The notes: generated by a model not told the origin, from the sequence alone. 64,000 bases of DNA from Methanobacteriota archaeon (GCA_023393455.1 JAEWLJ010000027.1:1-64000), one strand, 5' to 3'; positions 1 through 8,874 are shown, counted from the first letter of the stretch. Numbers and translations are program-made.

Positions 1-170
1 CTCCCGGACCCTCCCCCGCGTGGCGATATCCAGTGGGAAGCCGTTTCATCCCCCTGGCTCAGGATGTGGCTCAGATGGTGGATACCTGGTAATTAGGGGC
101 TCCGATCAGGGTATACCGGGGGTTCGGAGATCTTTTTGGGATGACCTCAACATATCATTCCGGGACATCG
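1..170 (+). repeat. GC-rich intergenic repeat, copy 1 (left part cut by window edge)
   Basis: No convincing gene lies here. The segment resembles 17650-17840: both carry a C-rich run followed by gtggcgata, then cgggaagccgtttca-like sequence (gtgggaagccgtttca here), and about 90 nt later agatctttttgggatgacct (agatctttttcgggatgacc in the other copy). This is one of seven related intergenic copies I can see in the window. Open frames through it are low-complexity Pro/Gly/Arg products of GC-rich DNA. The element starts left of the window. Confidence 0.65.
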
Positions 171-175
171 CTTGC

Positions 176-400
176 CCCGATGCAGGGATTCCGTGGGGAT
201 ATCGCCACGCACTGCCCCCGCCCCTCTGGTGCGGGGGAGGAGGCCGAAGGCCGGGTGGGGTGGGGTCACAGGTAGAACCTTACAGGGTAGAGACAGGGGA
301 GGGGGCAGGCCCCCTCCCCGCGAGCCGCCTCCCCGGCGTGGCGATAGCCACCACAGTCCACAGCACGGGAAGAATCTGGAAATGTAAAGGGTTCCGGCTC
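176..400 (+). repeat. GC-rich intergenic repeat, copy 2
   Basis: The copy opens with ggggatatcgccacgcactg, then C-rich and G-rich runs that can pair (cccccgcccc with gcgggggagg), then gaggccgaaggccgggtggg. A G-run/C-run hairpin follows (acaggggagggggcaggccc into cccctcccc) and it closes with gtggcgatagccaccac. The same order of blocks recurs at 48210-48400, 61605-61870 and, on the other strand, at 56530-56720. It is non-coding as far as I can tell. Confidence 0.75.
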
Positions 401-750
401 GCACCAGGAGGTGTTCGAACTTCGCTCCTGCTGAAACATCGTTTTATCGCCATGGTTGCCCTGCCCCCCAGGGAGAAGACCGAGGCCCAGGGTGGGGTGC
501 AACCGGAAGTTTCAGAAGACCGGAGGTCTTCGAGTGGGGGCTACACGTCTCTTTACGGGATGGAGGCGGGGAGTTCACTGCGCAATCCCTTCGTAAATCC
601 TCCTGCAATTCACATCGCCGTCGTGGCAGATACTCTGTCGTGGTCTGGATGACGGGTGAGAAAAATGCCTGAGCAGGCGAGGACGAGATCTCGCAGAGTG
701 AGGATGTTGCCCCGGGTGTCCCTGGGTCGGAAAAGAAGAGAGAGCCCCGC
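401..750. other. Non-coding stretch with a short perfect hairpin
   Basis: I see no gene in this interval. A perfect hairpin GAAGACC-GGA-GGTCTTC lies at 515-531. A similar hairpin, AAGACC-TTC-GGTCTT, lies at 48273-48287 next to another repeat copy, so the hairpin may be part of the same element. The rest is featureless GC-rich sequence up to the convergent end of the next gene. Confidence 0.5.
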
Positions 751-1245
751 TCACGGAATCGTGTGAGCGAGGGCCGGGATGGCATACTGGTCCGAGAAGG
801 TCTCCTCGTGGCCGTCGGGGAACCGGACAACCGTCAGGCCCGGGGAGAAGTCGGCATCAACGAGCGATGCAAACCAGTAACCCTCGAGTACCTCCTGCGC
901 CCCGGTGAAGTCGAGGCCGGGCGTCGAGTAGGTATTCCCGTCACCGGTGCTCTTGATCTCTGCAAAACCCGGGACTGAGAAGGTAGCAGCGTCGCTCTCG
1001 ACCGAAGCCACGGTTACGGGTTTTCCACACGCCATCTCGAGCGCGGACTTCAGTTCCTGTTCCGGCTCGGCGATCTTGAAGAAGACGGCGATCCTCTCAA
1101 TCCACGAGAGGGTATACTCAAAGGTGATATCTGCGCTTCCATCCTCGTCCACGGTTATCAGGAGATTGTCTGCAGTGAAAGCCCCGACAGGGGCTGTCAT
1201 AAGCGCCAGGACCAGAAGGGAGGCGACCAGAATTCCGCGTTTCAT
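751..1245 (-). CDS. Secreted hypothetical protein, 164 aa
   Basis: The family is not recognised. From the ATG at 1245 the protein begins MKRGILVASLLVLALMTAPV, a standard signal peptide with likely cleavage after the AFA-like region near residue 23. The rest is a soluble domain rich in acidic and beta-forming residues (ITVDEDGSADITFEYTLSW near the mature N-terminus), so an exported domain outside the membrane is likely. An upstream in-frame start exists but would place 34 unlikely residues before the signal peptide. A TATA-like AAATATTTAT lies at about 1279-1290, roughly 35 nt upstream of the chosen start. It appears monocistronic, reading toward the repeat region. Confidence 0.7.
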   Translation of the reverse strand: MKRGILVASLLVLALMTAPVGAFTADNLLITVDEDGSADITFEYTLSWIERIAVFFKIAEPEQELKSALEMACGKPVTVASVESDAATFSVPGFAEIKSTGDGNTYSTPGLDFTGAQEVLEGYWFASLVDADFSPGLTVVRFPDGHEETFSDQYAIPALAHTIP

Positions 1246-1413
1246 CCTTGTACCTCGAAGAGGGGTATGCCGTCCGGATTGATAAATATTTGGAAAAAAT
1301 CGCGTCCCTGCGCGATTCCGGCCCGGTGACCCGTCCCCGGGGCTCATGAGATAGTTCCCCCGGACTGCTTGCGAGCGGCGTTCGGGCGACCTCTTCTCCT
1401 CATGGGCCTGCCG

Positions 1414-2385
1414 TCAGTGCACCCGCAGCCAGAGGTGCAGGTTGCGGTAACCAGCATCGGTGAGGTTGCTCTCCAGGATCTCCTCGGGCGGTGTCTCTGT
1501 AAAGAGGAGGAACTCGATCCGGTTGGTATCCGGGTCCTCGATCCGGAAGGTGTAGGGCTGCTCGACGGTCCGGTTATGGGGCACCGTGACGGAGAACCGG
1601 TCGAGGGGCGTCGCCGAGGTGATCGTCGACTGGTTTGTTGCGTTATTGAACCTGCTCTCCACGGCAAACGTCTCCACAATGTACGTGACATCTCGGTATT
1701 CGTGGTTCCCGATCCCGATGATCACCGTCTGCGGCGTCCCGGCCATGAACTCGGTCGGGTAGTCGGCCGCCTTTCCTCGCGGCCCGAGGATGTAGAACTC
1801 GGTGAACTTCTCGCCCTCTTTCGGAACTGTGATGATGAAGACCGTCGCTGCCGCGGCCACGAGGACGGCGGCGATGAGGACGACACTCAGGACGCGATCG
1901 AACGGGGATGCGGAACCGCTGGAGAACTCCTCCCGTGCCGAAGCCCGGTACATGGCGAAAGGAACGGTGAAGCGGCTCTCTTCTGGGAGTTCGCGGCGTC
2001 GGAACTGGGCAGTGATGCCGACGACGAGGCTGAATGCCAGGAGGGTGACGGCGATGGGGTCGAGCCCAATACCCCAGGGCGTGTAGTTGAGCGCGAACCC
2101 AAAGAGCGGCACGACGGCGATGGAGACCCCCAACGAGAGGGCGGCGCGTTCGATCCCGTCCAGGTCGCCTCTTGCCGGGAAGAGCGCCGCGGTCAGGAGG
2201 TAGCCGGGGATGAAAAGGATGAACGGCAGGACGAAGACCACGCGAAGGAGACTCTCGCTTATGATTGGGGCGTAGATGCCTGCAAGGGCGAGGAAGATCC
2301 AGAGATAGGCGCCCTTTAAGTCCAGCGGGAAGGTCCGGGGATCCAGCGACCCGATGAGAACTCCTGCGGTGGTCCTGGCTGTCAT
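1414..2385 (-). CDS. DUF1616-type integral membrane protein, 323 aa
   Basis: The N-terminal half has about four hydrophobic segments between residues 20 and 125 (LWIFLALAGIYAPII, VVFVLPFILFIPGYLLTAAL, LSLGVSIAVVPLFGFAL, VTLLAFSLVVGI). A fifth lies near residue 165. The remaining 150 residues look extracytoplasmic and contain the YPTEFMAGTPQTVIIGIGNH segment typical of DUF1616 C-terminal domains, plus several N-x-S/T sequons. The function of the family is unknown; a role in envelope or surface-glycan biology is only inference. The start at 2385 was chosen because a TATA box lies about 27 nt upstream, which leaves no room for the longer frame. Confidence 0.8.
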   Translation of the reverse strand: MTARTTAGVLIGSLDPRTFPLDLKGAYLWIFLALAGIYAPIISESLLRVVFVLPFILFIPGYLLTAALFPARGDLDGIERAALSLGVSIAVVPLFGFALNYTPWGIGLDPIAVTLLAFSLVVGITAQFRRRELPEESRFTVPFAMYRASAREEFSSGSASPFDRVLSVVLIAAVLVAAAATVFIITVPKEGEKFTEFYILGPRGKAADYPTEFMAGTPQTVIIGIGNHEYRDVTYIVETFAVESRFNNATNQSTITSATPLDRFSVTVPHNRTVEQPYTFRIEDPDTNRIEFLLFTETPPEEILESNLTDAGYRNLHLWLRVH

Positions 2386-2411
2386 GCTGCTACCCCATAA
2401 ATAGCCATGGT

Positions 2412-2419
2412 ATAAATAG
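2412..2419 (-). promoter_or_regulatory. TATA box for the DUF1616 gene
   Basis: On the minus strand the sequence reads CCTATTTATACC, an archaeal TATA element centred about 28-30 nt upstream of the ATG at 2385. That spacing implies a leaderless or nearly leaderless transcript. No Shine-Dalgarno sequence precedes the ATG, which fits. Confidence 0.5.
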
Positions 2420-2494
2420 GTTCGCCGATGAGGGCCTGTAGAAAGATATGAAGACCTGGGATCACGGGAGGCCGGGCTGCGGGAGAGACCAGCA

Positions 2495-2503
2495 CCTTTT
2501 AAT
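2495..2503 (+). promoter_or_regulatory. TATA box for the archaellin pair
   Basis: The sequence ccttttaatcg lies 26-34 nt upstream of the ATG at 2529, in an archaeal TATA position. No strong Shine-Dalgarno motif lies between it and the ATG, so the first archaellin may be translated from a leaderless transcript. Confidence 0.45.
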
Positions 2504-2528
2504 CGAAGCGTGACCAACCCGAAATCAT

Positions 2529-3089
2529 ATGCCCCGGGAAGACTGGGACGATCGAGCGTTCACCGGACTCGAAGCGGCGATCGTCTTCATCGCCTTTATC
2601 GTCGTCGCAGCGGTCTTTGCGTACGTCGTTCTCGGGGTGGGCATGACCACGTCGCAGAAGAGCCAGGAGACGATGCATGCCGCTCTCGGCGAAGCCGGAT
2701 CCGCCCTCCGTCCGGGACAATCGGTCATCGCCAAGCTGGACAACGGTCAGGGTTTTCTCGATTTCATAGAGTTCGATCTCGAGGCCGTGACCGATCTCGC
2801 CGTCATCGATCTTGGGAGCATGACCTACACCATCGCCACGAAGAAGGCCCTCGTTACGTTTCCTCCCGGCGATCCCAGCGTAAGTGTCACCTGGCGGTAT
2901 CCCAAAGATGGCGGAGACCTCCTTGAGGTTGGGGAGGTCGTCACGGTGAGACTGGAGATGGAAAGTGTTGAGGTCGGACGGGGAGACACGTTCACCCTCC
3001 AGATGACCGCCGCAGGGGGAGAGACCGCTGCGCTGACCAGGAACGTTCCTGCGAGTATTGGGAAGAATGTCTACGTCGAACTCTTCTGA
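2529..3089 (+). CDS. Archaellin (FlaB/ArlB family), first of tandem pair, 186 aa
   Basis: This is a filament subunit of the archaellum or of a related type IV pilus-like filament. The short charged leader MPREDWDDRA is followed by FTGLEAAIVFIAFIVVAAVF, the conserved class III signal and hydrophobic spine helix of archaellins. Cleavage by the prepilin peptidase is expected just before FTGLE. The rest is a beta-rich outer domain of about 140 residues. The gene overlaps the next archaellin by 23 nt, so the two are co-transcribed and probably translationally coupled. No archaellum motor or assembly genes are in the window, so the machinery must be encoded elsewhere. Confidence 0.88.
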   Translation: MPREDWDDRAFTGLEAAIVFIAFIVVAAVFAYVVLGVGMTTSQKSQETMHAALGEAGSALRPGQSVIAKLDNGQGFLDFIEFDLEAVTDLAVIDLGSMTYTIATKKALVTFPPGDPSVSVTWRYPKDGGDLLEVGEVVTVRLEMESVEVGRGDTFTLQMTAAGGETAALTRNVPASIGKNVYVELF

Positions 3090-3648
3090 CGCCGGATTCA
3101 CCGGGCTCGAGGCTGCGATCGTGCTCATCGCATTCGTCGTCGTTGCAGCCATCTTTGCGTACGTCGTTCTGGGGGCGGGCATCTTCTTCTCGGAGGCGAG
3201 CCAGTCCACCGTTCACCAGGGGGTCCGGGAGGCGGGATCGAGCCTCACCGTGACCGGCAGCATATACGGCGTCAGCAGCACCGCCGAAGCGATAAGATCC
3301 ATCATCATCCCTGTCAGTCTCACCCCCGGCAGCGACCCGATCGATATCACCACGGTATCCGTCCGCCTGGTCGGCTCCGCGCACTCGGAGCCGATTAAGC
3401 GGAACGAACCTCTCCTCGACGTTGTCCCCAAACTCGGGCACTGGAGCGTTCAGGAGCGGTTGAACGCCGATTCAGACCACCTCATCGAGGCCGGGGAGCA
3501 GTACATCCTGAACATCTCGCCGAACGGCAGAGCGGATTGCATGGCGTACCGGACGTTTGCCGTCGAGATCAAACCGGCCGGGAGGCTGGCGCTCCGGGTG
3601 GAGAGGACGGTGCCGGGCAGCATCACCCCGATCACCCGGCTTGACTGA
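3067..3648 (+). CDS. Archaellin (FlaB/ArlB family), second of tandem pair, 193 aa
   Basis: Leader MSTSNSSDAG is followed by FTGLEAAIVLIAFVVVAAIF, almost identical to the spine helix of the upstream archaellin; the outer domains have diverged. I chose the ATG at 3067 over a TTG at 3058 because it gives a leader of the normal ten residues. The start lies inside the end of the upstream gene. The conserved spine with different surface domains suggests a duplicated pair giving a major and a minor subunit, or filaments of mixed composition. The short interval to 3653 separates it from a convergent gene. Confidence 0.88.
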   Translation: MSTSNSSDAGFTGLEAAIVLIAFVVVAAIFAYVVLGAGIFFSEASQSTVHQGVREAGSSLTVTGSIYGVSSTAEAIRSIIIPVSLTPGSDPIDITTVSVRLVGSAHSEPIKRNEPLLDVVPKLGHWSVQERLNADSDHLIEAGEQYILNISPNGRADCMAYRTFAVEIKPAGRLALRVERTVPGSITPITRLD

Positions 3649-3653
3649 CGCTT

Positions 3654-4334
3654 CTATCCGGCGTACAGGTAATCCCGATACCGTACCGCCCCGATGACCC
3701 CGGCTGCCGCCACCACTGCGAGCAGCAGGTAATCCTCCGGCCCCGCCCCGGCCATCAGGATGCTCTCCGGACTCCCGGCCGCCCAGGCGAGGAGTGAGAC
3801 GAGGGCAAGGATTCCGAGAAGCGGGACGGAGATGCCGATGAGTGCCTCGGCGAGTTTGGAGATGCCGGAGCCCCGGCAGGCGGCGAGAACGATCCCGGCC
3901 GATGCCGCGAGGAATATCCATTCGGAGAGGGACGAGACCTCGGCAAGGATGGCGCCGCCGAAGTAGCCGGTGAACTCGTAAGGTTCGTACGGGCCGAGGA
4001 GCGGGAAGTACCAGGTGACGGGCATCGCCCACATAGCATCGATGACCTGGTGGGAAAGTGCTCCCGCCGCGACGGTGAGGAGCACAAAGGATTCCCGTCT
4101 CCGATGAAGCGCGATACCTGCAACCGCGAAGAGCGTTAAAAAGAGCAGTCCGTGCCCGAATATCCGCCCGGAATTGAGCGTGCCTGCAAGAAGAATGTGG
4201 CCGACCGGCTTGTCGATCAGGTCGGGGAGGACGGCCCCGAGAGCACAGAAGCCGATGAGCCGCCGGTCGCCCACGCGTCCGGCGAGTGCGAGGCCCAGGA
4301 TCAGGCCGAGAAGGAGATGGCAGGCGATGAACAC
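3654..4334 (-). CDS. Membrane-bound DUF457/YdjM-type metal-dependent hydrolase-like protein, 226 aa
   Basis: The start MFIACHLLLGLILGLALAGR, the LPDLIDK stretch near residue 40 and the later GALSHQVIDAMW motif place it in the DUF457/YdjM group of small polytopic membrane proteins with conserved His and Asp residues. About six hydrophobic segments cover most of the chain. Family members are called metal-dependent hydrolases by motif only; the substrate is unknown. The gene is convergent with the second archaellin, with only 5 nt between the stops. The ATG at 4334 starts directly at the first hydrophobic segment. Confidence 0.75.
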   Translation of the reverse strand: MFIACHLLLGLILGLALAGRVGDRRLIGFCALGAVLPDLIDKPVGHILLAGTLNSGRIFGHGLLFLTLFAVAGIALHRRRESFVLLTVAAGALSHQVIDAMWAMPVTWYFPLLGPYEPYEFTGYFGGAILAEVSSLSEWIFLAASAGIVLAACRGSGISKLAEALIGISVPLLGILALVSLLAWAAGSPESILMAGAGPEDYLLLAVVAAAGVIGAVRYRDYLYAG

Positions 4335-4424
4335 TTTTCATGGAGACGATGCCGGTGGTTATATTCCTGCTGCTCGGGGCGGGGCAAACGATATGGCCGG
4401 GGAAAGCCGATAACATTCCGGATT

Positions 4425-4616
4425 ATGGCAACGCTGGACAGAGAGGAGATCCTCATCATCTTTGTATCGTTTCTCATCGGCAGCGCGGCGGGGTGGTGGA
4501 GCCGCATGCACTGGGGCAGCGGCCTCGTTGCCGTCATAGCGACGCTTATCGGAACCGTTGCCGGCTATCTCATTATCGTCGCCGTTCTCCGGGCCGCGGG
4601 TCACCCGGTCGAGTAG
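4425..4616 (+). CDS. Small two-helix membrane protein, 63 aa
   Basis: The protein begins MATLDREEILIIFVSFLIGS and has a second hydrophobic stretch (GLVAVIATLIGTVAGYLIIV) with a short basic Trp-containing loop between. It is not a recognised family. The stop overlaps the convergent DUF5714 gene by 16 nt. The evidence that it is real is the clean two-helix topology and its position divergent from the DUF457-like gene. No strong ribosome binding site is visible. Confidence 0.55.
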   Translation: MATLDREEILIIFVSFLIGSAAGWWSRMHWGSGLVAVIATLIGTVAGYLIIVAVLRAAGHPVE

Positions 4617-5335
4617 CCGGCGTGGAAGGGGCACTCCCCCTGCAGGCATTCGCGGTTGATCTTGCTGAACTCGCACCGCACTGCTTCTTCTGCCGGGAGG
4701 TTCACCCCGAACCGTTCGCGGAGGAATGTGATTGCGGTGCGGATGGCAAGCCACGAGTCGCGTTTGCAGCATCGGGGGCCGCCGTGCCGGGCTATCGCCA
4801 TCAGGCTCTCTGCAGTCACCAGGTTAGCAAGCGACCACTCCTGCTTCTTCAAGGGTGTCGACCCGGTGATCAGGCTCACGAAGATACCGGTGCCGACTGC
4901 TGCCCCGCAGGTGCCGTGGGTTCCGCAGGCCCCTCCCGGAACCACGCCGGCCCTCGTGCGCGCCTGCCTGAGCAGTTCCCCTTTTCTTTCCGGTTCCCCC
5001 TGGTGGTTGCAGTAGGCGGCGATGAGGGATGCGGGCACGAGAAAGTGGTGTTCCGGCCCGTGCATCCTCACCGCCGGGTAGCGCATCAGGATGCAGGCGA
5101 TGGCAAGCGGATCCTCGAGCGTCGTTGCGATGCAGAACTGCTCGATGAGGTCGAGCGCTTCGAGGCCGTGGCACCGGTCGCAGACGAAGTGCCCGGCTTC
5201 GCAGGCGGCCGCAGTGTTCATGACCTCCCCGCAGACGGCGCAGGGAAGGTCGCGGGCTTCCTCACTATACACGAGATCCCGGCCGCAGATCAGGCATCCT
5301 GCCTTATGCTCCATGCCACAGGGGTATGTCGCCAT
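4601..5335 (-). CDS. DUF5714 cysteine-rich protein, 244 aa
   Basis: The N-terminal 60 residues carry paired cysteines (CLICGRD, CAVCGE, CDRCHG) that look like zinc-ribbon or iron-sulfur ligands. A helical domain follows with further Cys/His-rich segments (GACGTHGTCGAAVGTGIFVS, RHGGPRCCKRD) and a C-terminal CLQGECPFH. This layout matches DUF5714 proteins common in methanogens. They often accompany radical-SAM or methyltransferase genes, but no such partner is nearby here. The function is unknown; redox or metal binding is inferred from the cysteines. Two methionines (residues 1 and 8) could start it. Confidence 0.75.
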   Translation of the reverse strand: MATYPCGMEHKAGCLICGRDLVYSEEARDLPCAVCGEVMNTAAACEAGHFVCDRCHGLEALDLIEQFCIATTLEDPLAIACILMRYPAVRMHGPEHHFLVPASLIAAYCNHQGEPERKGELLRQARTRAGVVPGGACGTHGTCGAAVGTGIFVSLITGSTPLKKQEWSLANLVTAESLMAIARHGGPRCCKRDSWLAIRTAITFLRERFGVNLPAEEAVRCEFSKINRECLQGECPFHAGYSTG

Positions 5336-5356
5336 ATCCTATAATCACGGCCCCCA

Positions 5357-7198
5357 TCACGTGGTCGCGGACTGGCCGGGAAGGTGCATGCGGCCGCCCT
5401 CTTCTCCCGCCGGGAGGTTCGTCCCCTGCTCTTCCCGCAACCGTCCGCCTTCGACCGCGAGGACGCGGTCGGCGAGCGTCAGGAGCGACGGACGGTGGGT
5501 GATGAGGATGGTCGTCCGGTTCCGGACCAGGAGCCGGAGCGTCCGGCGGATCTGCTCCTCGGTCTGTATGTCGAGCGCGGACGTGGGTTCGTCGAGGATG
5601 AGGATGGGCGCATCCTTCAGGAAGGCTCTCGCGATGGCGACCCGCTGCCGCTGGCCGACGGAGAGCTGCGTCCCGCGCTCCCCGACGATCGTCCGGTAAC
5701 CCCCTGAAAACTCCATTATTTCGTCGTGGATCTGCGCTTTCCGTGCGGCTTTGACGACTTCTTCGAAGGTTGCCTCGGGCTTGCCGTAGCGGATGTTTTC
5801 CTCTATGGTGGTGTGGAAGAGGAAGAGATCCTGCGAGACGAGCGATACCTGCCGCCGCAGCCACCTTGGATCGAGCGACGCAAGATCGCGGCCGTCGAGG
5901 GTGATCGTGCCTTCCTGCGGTGCGAACGCCCGGAGGATCAGGTTTACGAGCGTCGTCTTTCCGGCACCGGTCCGCCCGACGACGGCGACCACCTCGCCGG
6001 GACGGGCGACGAAGGTTGCGCCGCAAAGGACCGGTTCCGACTCCGTGTACCCGAACCGGACGCTGGAGAACTCGATCCGGCCCTGCACCACGTCGGGCAC
6101 GATCCCGCCGCCGGCCGACTCTCCGTGTATCGCGAAGAGGTCGCGCAGGCGGGCGGCGGAGGTGAGCGCGGGCTGCATGACGACGGGGAAGGCGAAGAAG
6201 GTGTTGACGGCGGGGGCGAACGTCACGACGTAGACCGCGAACGCGACGAAGTCCCCGACGGTCATGGCGCCGGCGAGCACCTCGGTCCCGCCGACCCAGA
6301 GGACGGCGATCAGCATGAGCGACATGGTACCGATCCTGAAGTACTCCGAGAACGCCGAGAGCATCGTGGTTCTGACCCGGGCATCGACCATCCCGGCAAG
6401 CGTCCCGGAGACCCGGTGCACCTCCCGCTCCTCCGCGGCGTGGGTCTTCACCGTCTCGATGCCGGAGATCACCTCCTGGATGTCGCGGGAGACGTAGGCC
6501 TGCCGTTCGCGCTCCCGGTGGGTGGCGGTGCGGATCCGCCGGATGAAGACGGCGTTGACGAGGAGGTAGAGCGGGATGAAGGCGGCGATGACGAGGGTGA
6601 GCCTCAGGCTCAGGATGGAGAGTATAGCGAGGGTGAAGGCGACGTAGAGGCCGTTTGCGACGATCAGGGGGAGATACTGGGAGACGGTGTACTGCAGGAT
6701 CTGGACGTCGTCGGAGAGGCGGGACATGATGTAGCCGGTCTGCTGCGACTTGAAGTAGGAAAGCGGGAAATTGAGGACGTGCTCGACGAGGGCGGTCTGG
6801 AGGTTGAAGGCGTAGCCTTCCCGGAACCGGGCGGTCCAGTAGTTCCGCACTAGATCCATGCCGCCGGTGAAGAGCCCGAGCACCAGGAGAGCGACGATAA
6901 GAGTGTCGAGCGACGAGAGGAGCCCGCCGGCCCCTGCGATGAGGGTGTCCGGGGCCTCCGTCCCGCCGAGCAGTATGTTGTCGATGAAGAACTTGATGCT
7001 GAGCGGGAGCACGGTCTTCGCCGCCGAGACGAGAGCGGTCGCTGCGAGGGCCAGAACGCCCACGTTCCGGATCGGCCGGGCGAACCGGAGGAAGAAGGTG
7101 AGGTCGGAGAACCGAAGGTCGCTCCTCGCCGTCGCCGGCCGGCGCATGATATCCAGGGTGAAGGCGGCGGTTCGCCGGCAGCAGTCTGCGATGCTCAT
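5357..7198 (-). CDS. ABC exporter half-transporter (fused membrane and ATPase domains), 613 aa
   Basis: Residues about 40-360 form a six-helix type 1 exporter domain (start LTFFLRFARPIRNVGVLALA, long cytoplasmic helices, RTATHRERERQAYVSRDIQE). The nucleotide-binding domain follows with Walker A GRTGAGKTT (Lys414), signature LSVGQRQRVAIARAF, Walker B ILILDEPTSALD and the switch His in ITHRPS. It would act as a homodimer, exporting a lipid, peptide or drug-like substrate that cannot be read from the sequence. It stands alone, divergent from the DUF5518-like gene and separated by only 21 nt from the DUF5714 start. Confidence 0.9.
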   Translation of the reverse strand: MSIADCCRRTAAFTLDIMRRPATARSDLRFSDLTFFLRFARPIRNVGVLALAATALVSAAKTVLPLSIKFFIDNILLGGTEAPDTLIAGAGGLLSSLDTLIVALLVLGLFTGGMDLVRNYWTARFREGYAFNLQTALVEHVLNFPLSYFKSQQTGYIMSRLSDDVQILQYTVSQYLPLIVANGLYVAFTLAILSILSLRLTLVIAAFIPLYLLVNAVFIRRIRTATHRERERQAYVSRDIQEVISGIETVKTHAAEEREVHRVSGTLAGMVDARVRTTMLSAFSEYFRIGTMSLMLIAVLWVGGTEVLAGAMTVGDFVAFAVYVVTFAPAVNTFFAFPVVMQPALTSAARLRDLFAIHGESAGGGIVPDVVQGRIEFSSVRFGYTESEPVLCGATFVARPGEVVAVVGRTGAGKTTLVNLILRAFAPQEGTITLDGRDLASLDPRWLRRQVSLVSQDLFLFHTTIEENIRYGKPEATFEEVVKAARKAQIHDEIMEFSGGYRTIVGERGTQLSVGQRQRVAIARAFLKDAPILILDEPTSALDIQTEEQIRRTLRLLVRNRTTILITHRPSLLTLADRVLAVEGGRLREEQGTNLPAGEEGGRMHLPGQSATT

Positions 7199-7340
7199 GG
7201 CATGGGTCCCCTCAAGGAATGCACCCCGGTCTTTTGCCGGGTCTCCGTTGCAGTCCCATACCGTTCTGCTGTATAATACCTCTGCTCCGGCAGCCGGGGC
7301 AGATCGGAATGCCTATCGTGTGACGCGATGAGAGTCTCCT

Positions 7341-8105
7341 ATGGTCTCATTCGGCGCTGGCCGCTTTTCCGGGGTGATTCCGGGAGCGCTGGCAGGCGGT
7401 GGCATCTTTCTTCTCGACCGGTCGGGACTCCTCCCGGACCCGGTGATGACGGTGGCGTTCCTCTTTTGCGGAGGGCTCGTCGCCGGGCTTCTCACCCCGG
7501 GAACAATCAGAGACGGGGCCGTTGCCGGCGCCGTCTGCGGGGTGCTCGTGGCGCTGATCGCGGCGACGTTCACGAGCCTGGCGGAGGGAGACCCTTCGAT
7601 CCTGTCAACCTTTGCGTTCTATGCCCTGATCTTCACGGGGCTCCTCCTCCCCTACAACACCATCGGCGGGGCAGCGGGAAGAGCAGTGCGTAGCGCTCTT
7701 CGGAGAGATGGCGCCGCCGGGGCTGGCGGGCGGCACGGGATCGCCGTCGGCACGGTCGTCATCGTCGGTCTGGCCCTCGCACCCGGTCTGCTGGCCATCA
7801 TCACCGGCTTGGTCTTCGTATCCGGTCTGCTGGTCGTGGCCGCTCCGCTCGTCGGCGGATTCATCGCGGGATACTCCGCCGGGGGCAGGCCAAAAGATGG
7901 TATCGAGGCCGGTTTTGTCGCGGCACTCTTCGGGGCAGGCCTCCTCTTCTTCATCCCATTGCTCTGGACCGCGTTGCACGATTTCGGGTTCGCCGAGATG
8001 TTCGAGGGGATGGTCGCGATCGCCCTGGTATACTTCTTCACCCTCTTCGGGACCGCCGGAGGGGTTGCCGGCGCGGTTGTGCAGCCGGCTCATAGGGAGG
8101 GTTGA
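7341..8105 (+). CDS. DUF5518-like membrane protein with internal duplication, 254 aa
   Basis: The chain is almost entirely hydrophobic, with about seven membrane segments, and the two halves resemble each other. Around residue 50 it reads GGLVAGLLTPGTIRDGAVAG, and around residue 175 GGFIAGYSAGGRPKDGIEAG. This Gly-rich pattern of paired helices around an R-[DK]G-x-x-AG loop is the hallmark of DUF5518-type archaeal membrane proteins, here in tandem. The function is unknown. It ends just before the amino-acid ABC cluster, which points the other way. Confidence 0.65.
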   Translation: MVSFGAGRFSGVIPGALAGGGIFLLDRSGLLPDPVMTVAFLFCGGLVAGLLTPGTIRDGAVAGAVCGVLVALIAATFTSLAEGDPSILSTFAFYALIFTGLLLPYNTIGGAAGRAVRSALRRDGAAGAGGRHGIAVGTVVIVGLALAPGLLAIITGLVFVSGLLVVAAPLVGGFIAGYSAGGRPKDGIEAGFVAALFGAGLLFFIPLLWTALHDFGFAEMFEGMVAIALVYFFTLFGTAGGVAGAVVQPAHREG

Positions 8106-8179
8106 GGGACAACGGGTGTTTCCGGATATGCCCACTACCTTTATCGTACCGGAATGCCCGGAACCGTCCCGGAAAAAAG

Positions 8180-8866
8180 TTACATCTGTGCCGAGGGGGT
8201 TGCCCGGGCCGTCCCGGGAATCGCCACCCGTTTCTCAAGGATGTTGACGGCGATGGTCGTGATCGAGACCAGCACGAGGTAGACGACGCCGACGGCCGCA
8301 AATGACTCCGTGTAGAGGAAGTACTTCGTCGCCATCTGTTTCCCTGCCCCGGCGAGTTCGATCACCGTGAGCATGTAGGCGAGCGACGAGTACTTGATCA
8401 GGTAGATGAACTCGTTCGAGAGCCCCGGTATCGCCCGGCGGAGCGCCTGCGGCAGGATGACGCTTTTGATCGCCTCCCATCGGGTCATCCCGAGCGATCT
8501 CGCCGCGACCATCTGGCCGTCCTTGATCGATATGAGGGCGCCGCGGATGTATTCGGCGTTATACGCACCGTTGCAGAGGATGAACCCGAGCACGGACGCC
8601 CCGAACGCGGAGAACGTGATCCCGATCGACGGGAGACCGAAGTAGAGGATGAAGAGAAGGAGGAGGAGCGGCGTACCCTTGATAAAAAAGACATATGTCT
8701 TGCAGAGCCAGGATATGGCGGGGTGGCCGTACTGCCTTCCCACCGCGACGGCGATCCCGAGCGCGAGGCCGAACGGGGCGGAGCACGCGATCAGCTGCAG
8801 GGTTACCACCAGCCCCTGCATCAGCGCCGGGAGGAGAATCTCGAAGAGGAATACCGCCTGATCCAT
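8180..8866 (-). CDS. Amino-acid ABC importer permease, HisM/GlnP type, 228 aa
   Basis: This polar amino-acid uptake permease has five or six helices and the family EAA loop near residue 120 (AARSLGMTRWEAIKSVILPQ), which docks on the ATPase. The upstream segment FIKGTPLLLLLFILYFGLP is characteristic of the HisMQ subfamily. It is the third gene of an operon read leftwards: permease 9634-10311, ATPase 8875-9630, this permease (gap 8 nt). Together with the other permease it would form the heterodimeric channel. The substrate is probably a polar or charged amino acid, not further defined. Confidence 0.9.
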   Translation of the reverse strand: MDQAVFLFEILLPALMQGLVVTLQLIACSAPFGLALGIAVAVGRQYGHPAISWLCKTYVFFIKGTPLLLLLFILYFGLPSIGITFSAFGASVLGFILCNGAYNAEYIRGALISIKDGQMVAARSLGMTRWEAIKSVILPQALRRAIPGLSNEFIYLIKYSSLAYMLTVIELAGAGKQMATKYFLYTESFAAVGVVYLVLVSITTIAVNILEKRVAIPGTARATPSAQM

Positions 8867-8874
8867 GCCGCGCC

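Noticed and set aside
20..652. Long open frame of 210 codons at the left end
   Set aside because: It runs through two copies of the intergenic repeat, has low-complexity Pro/Gly/Arg composition and no family resemblance, start signal or conserved neighbour.
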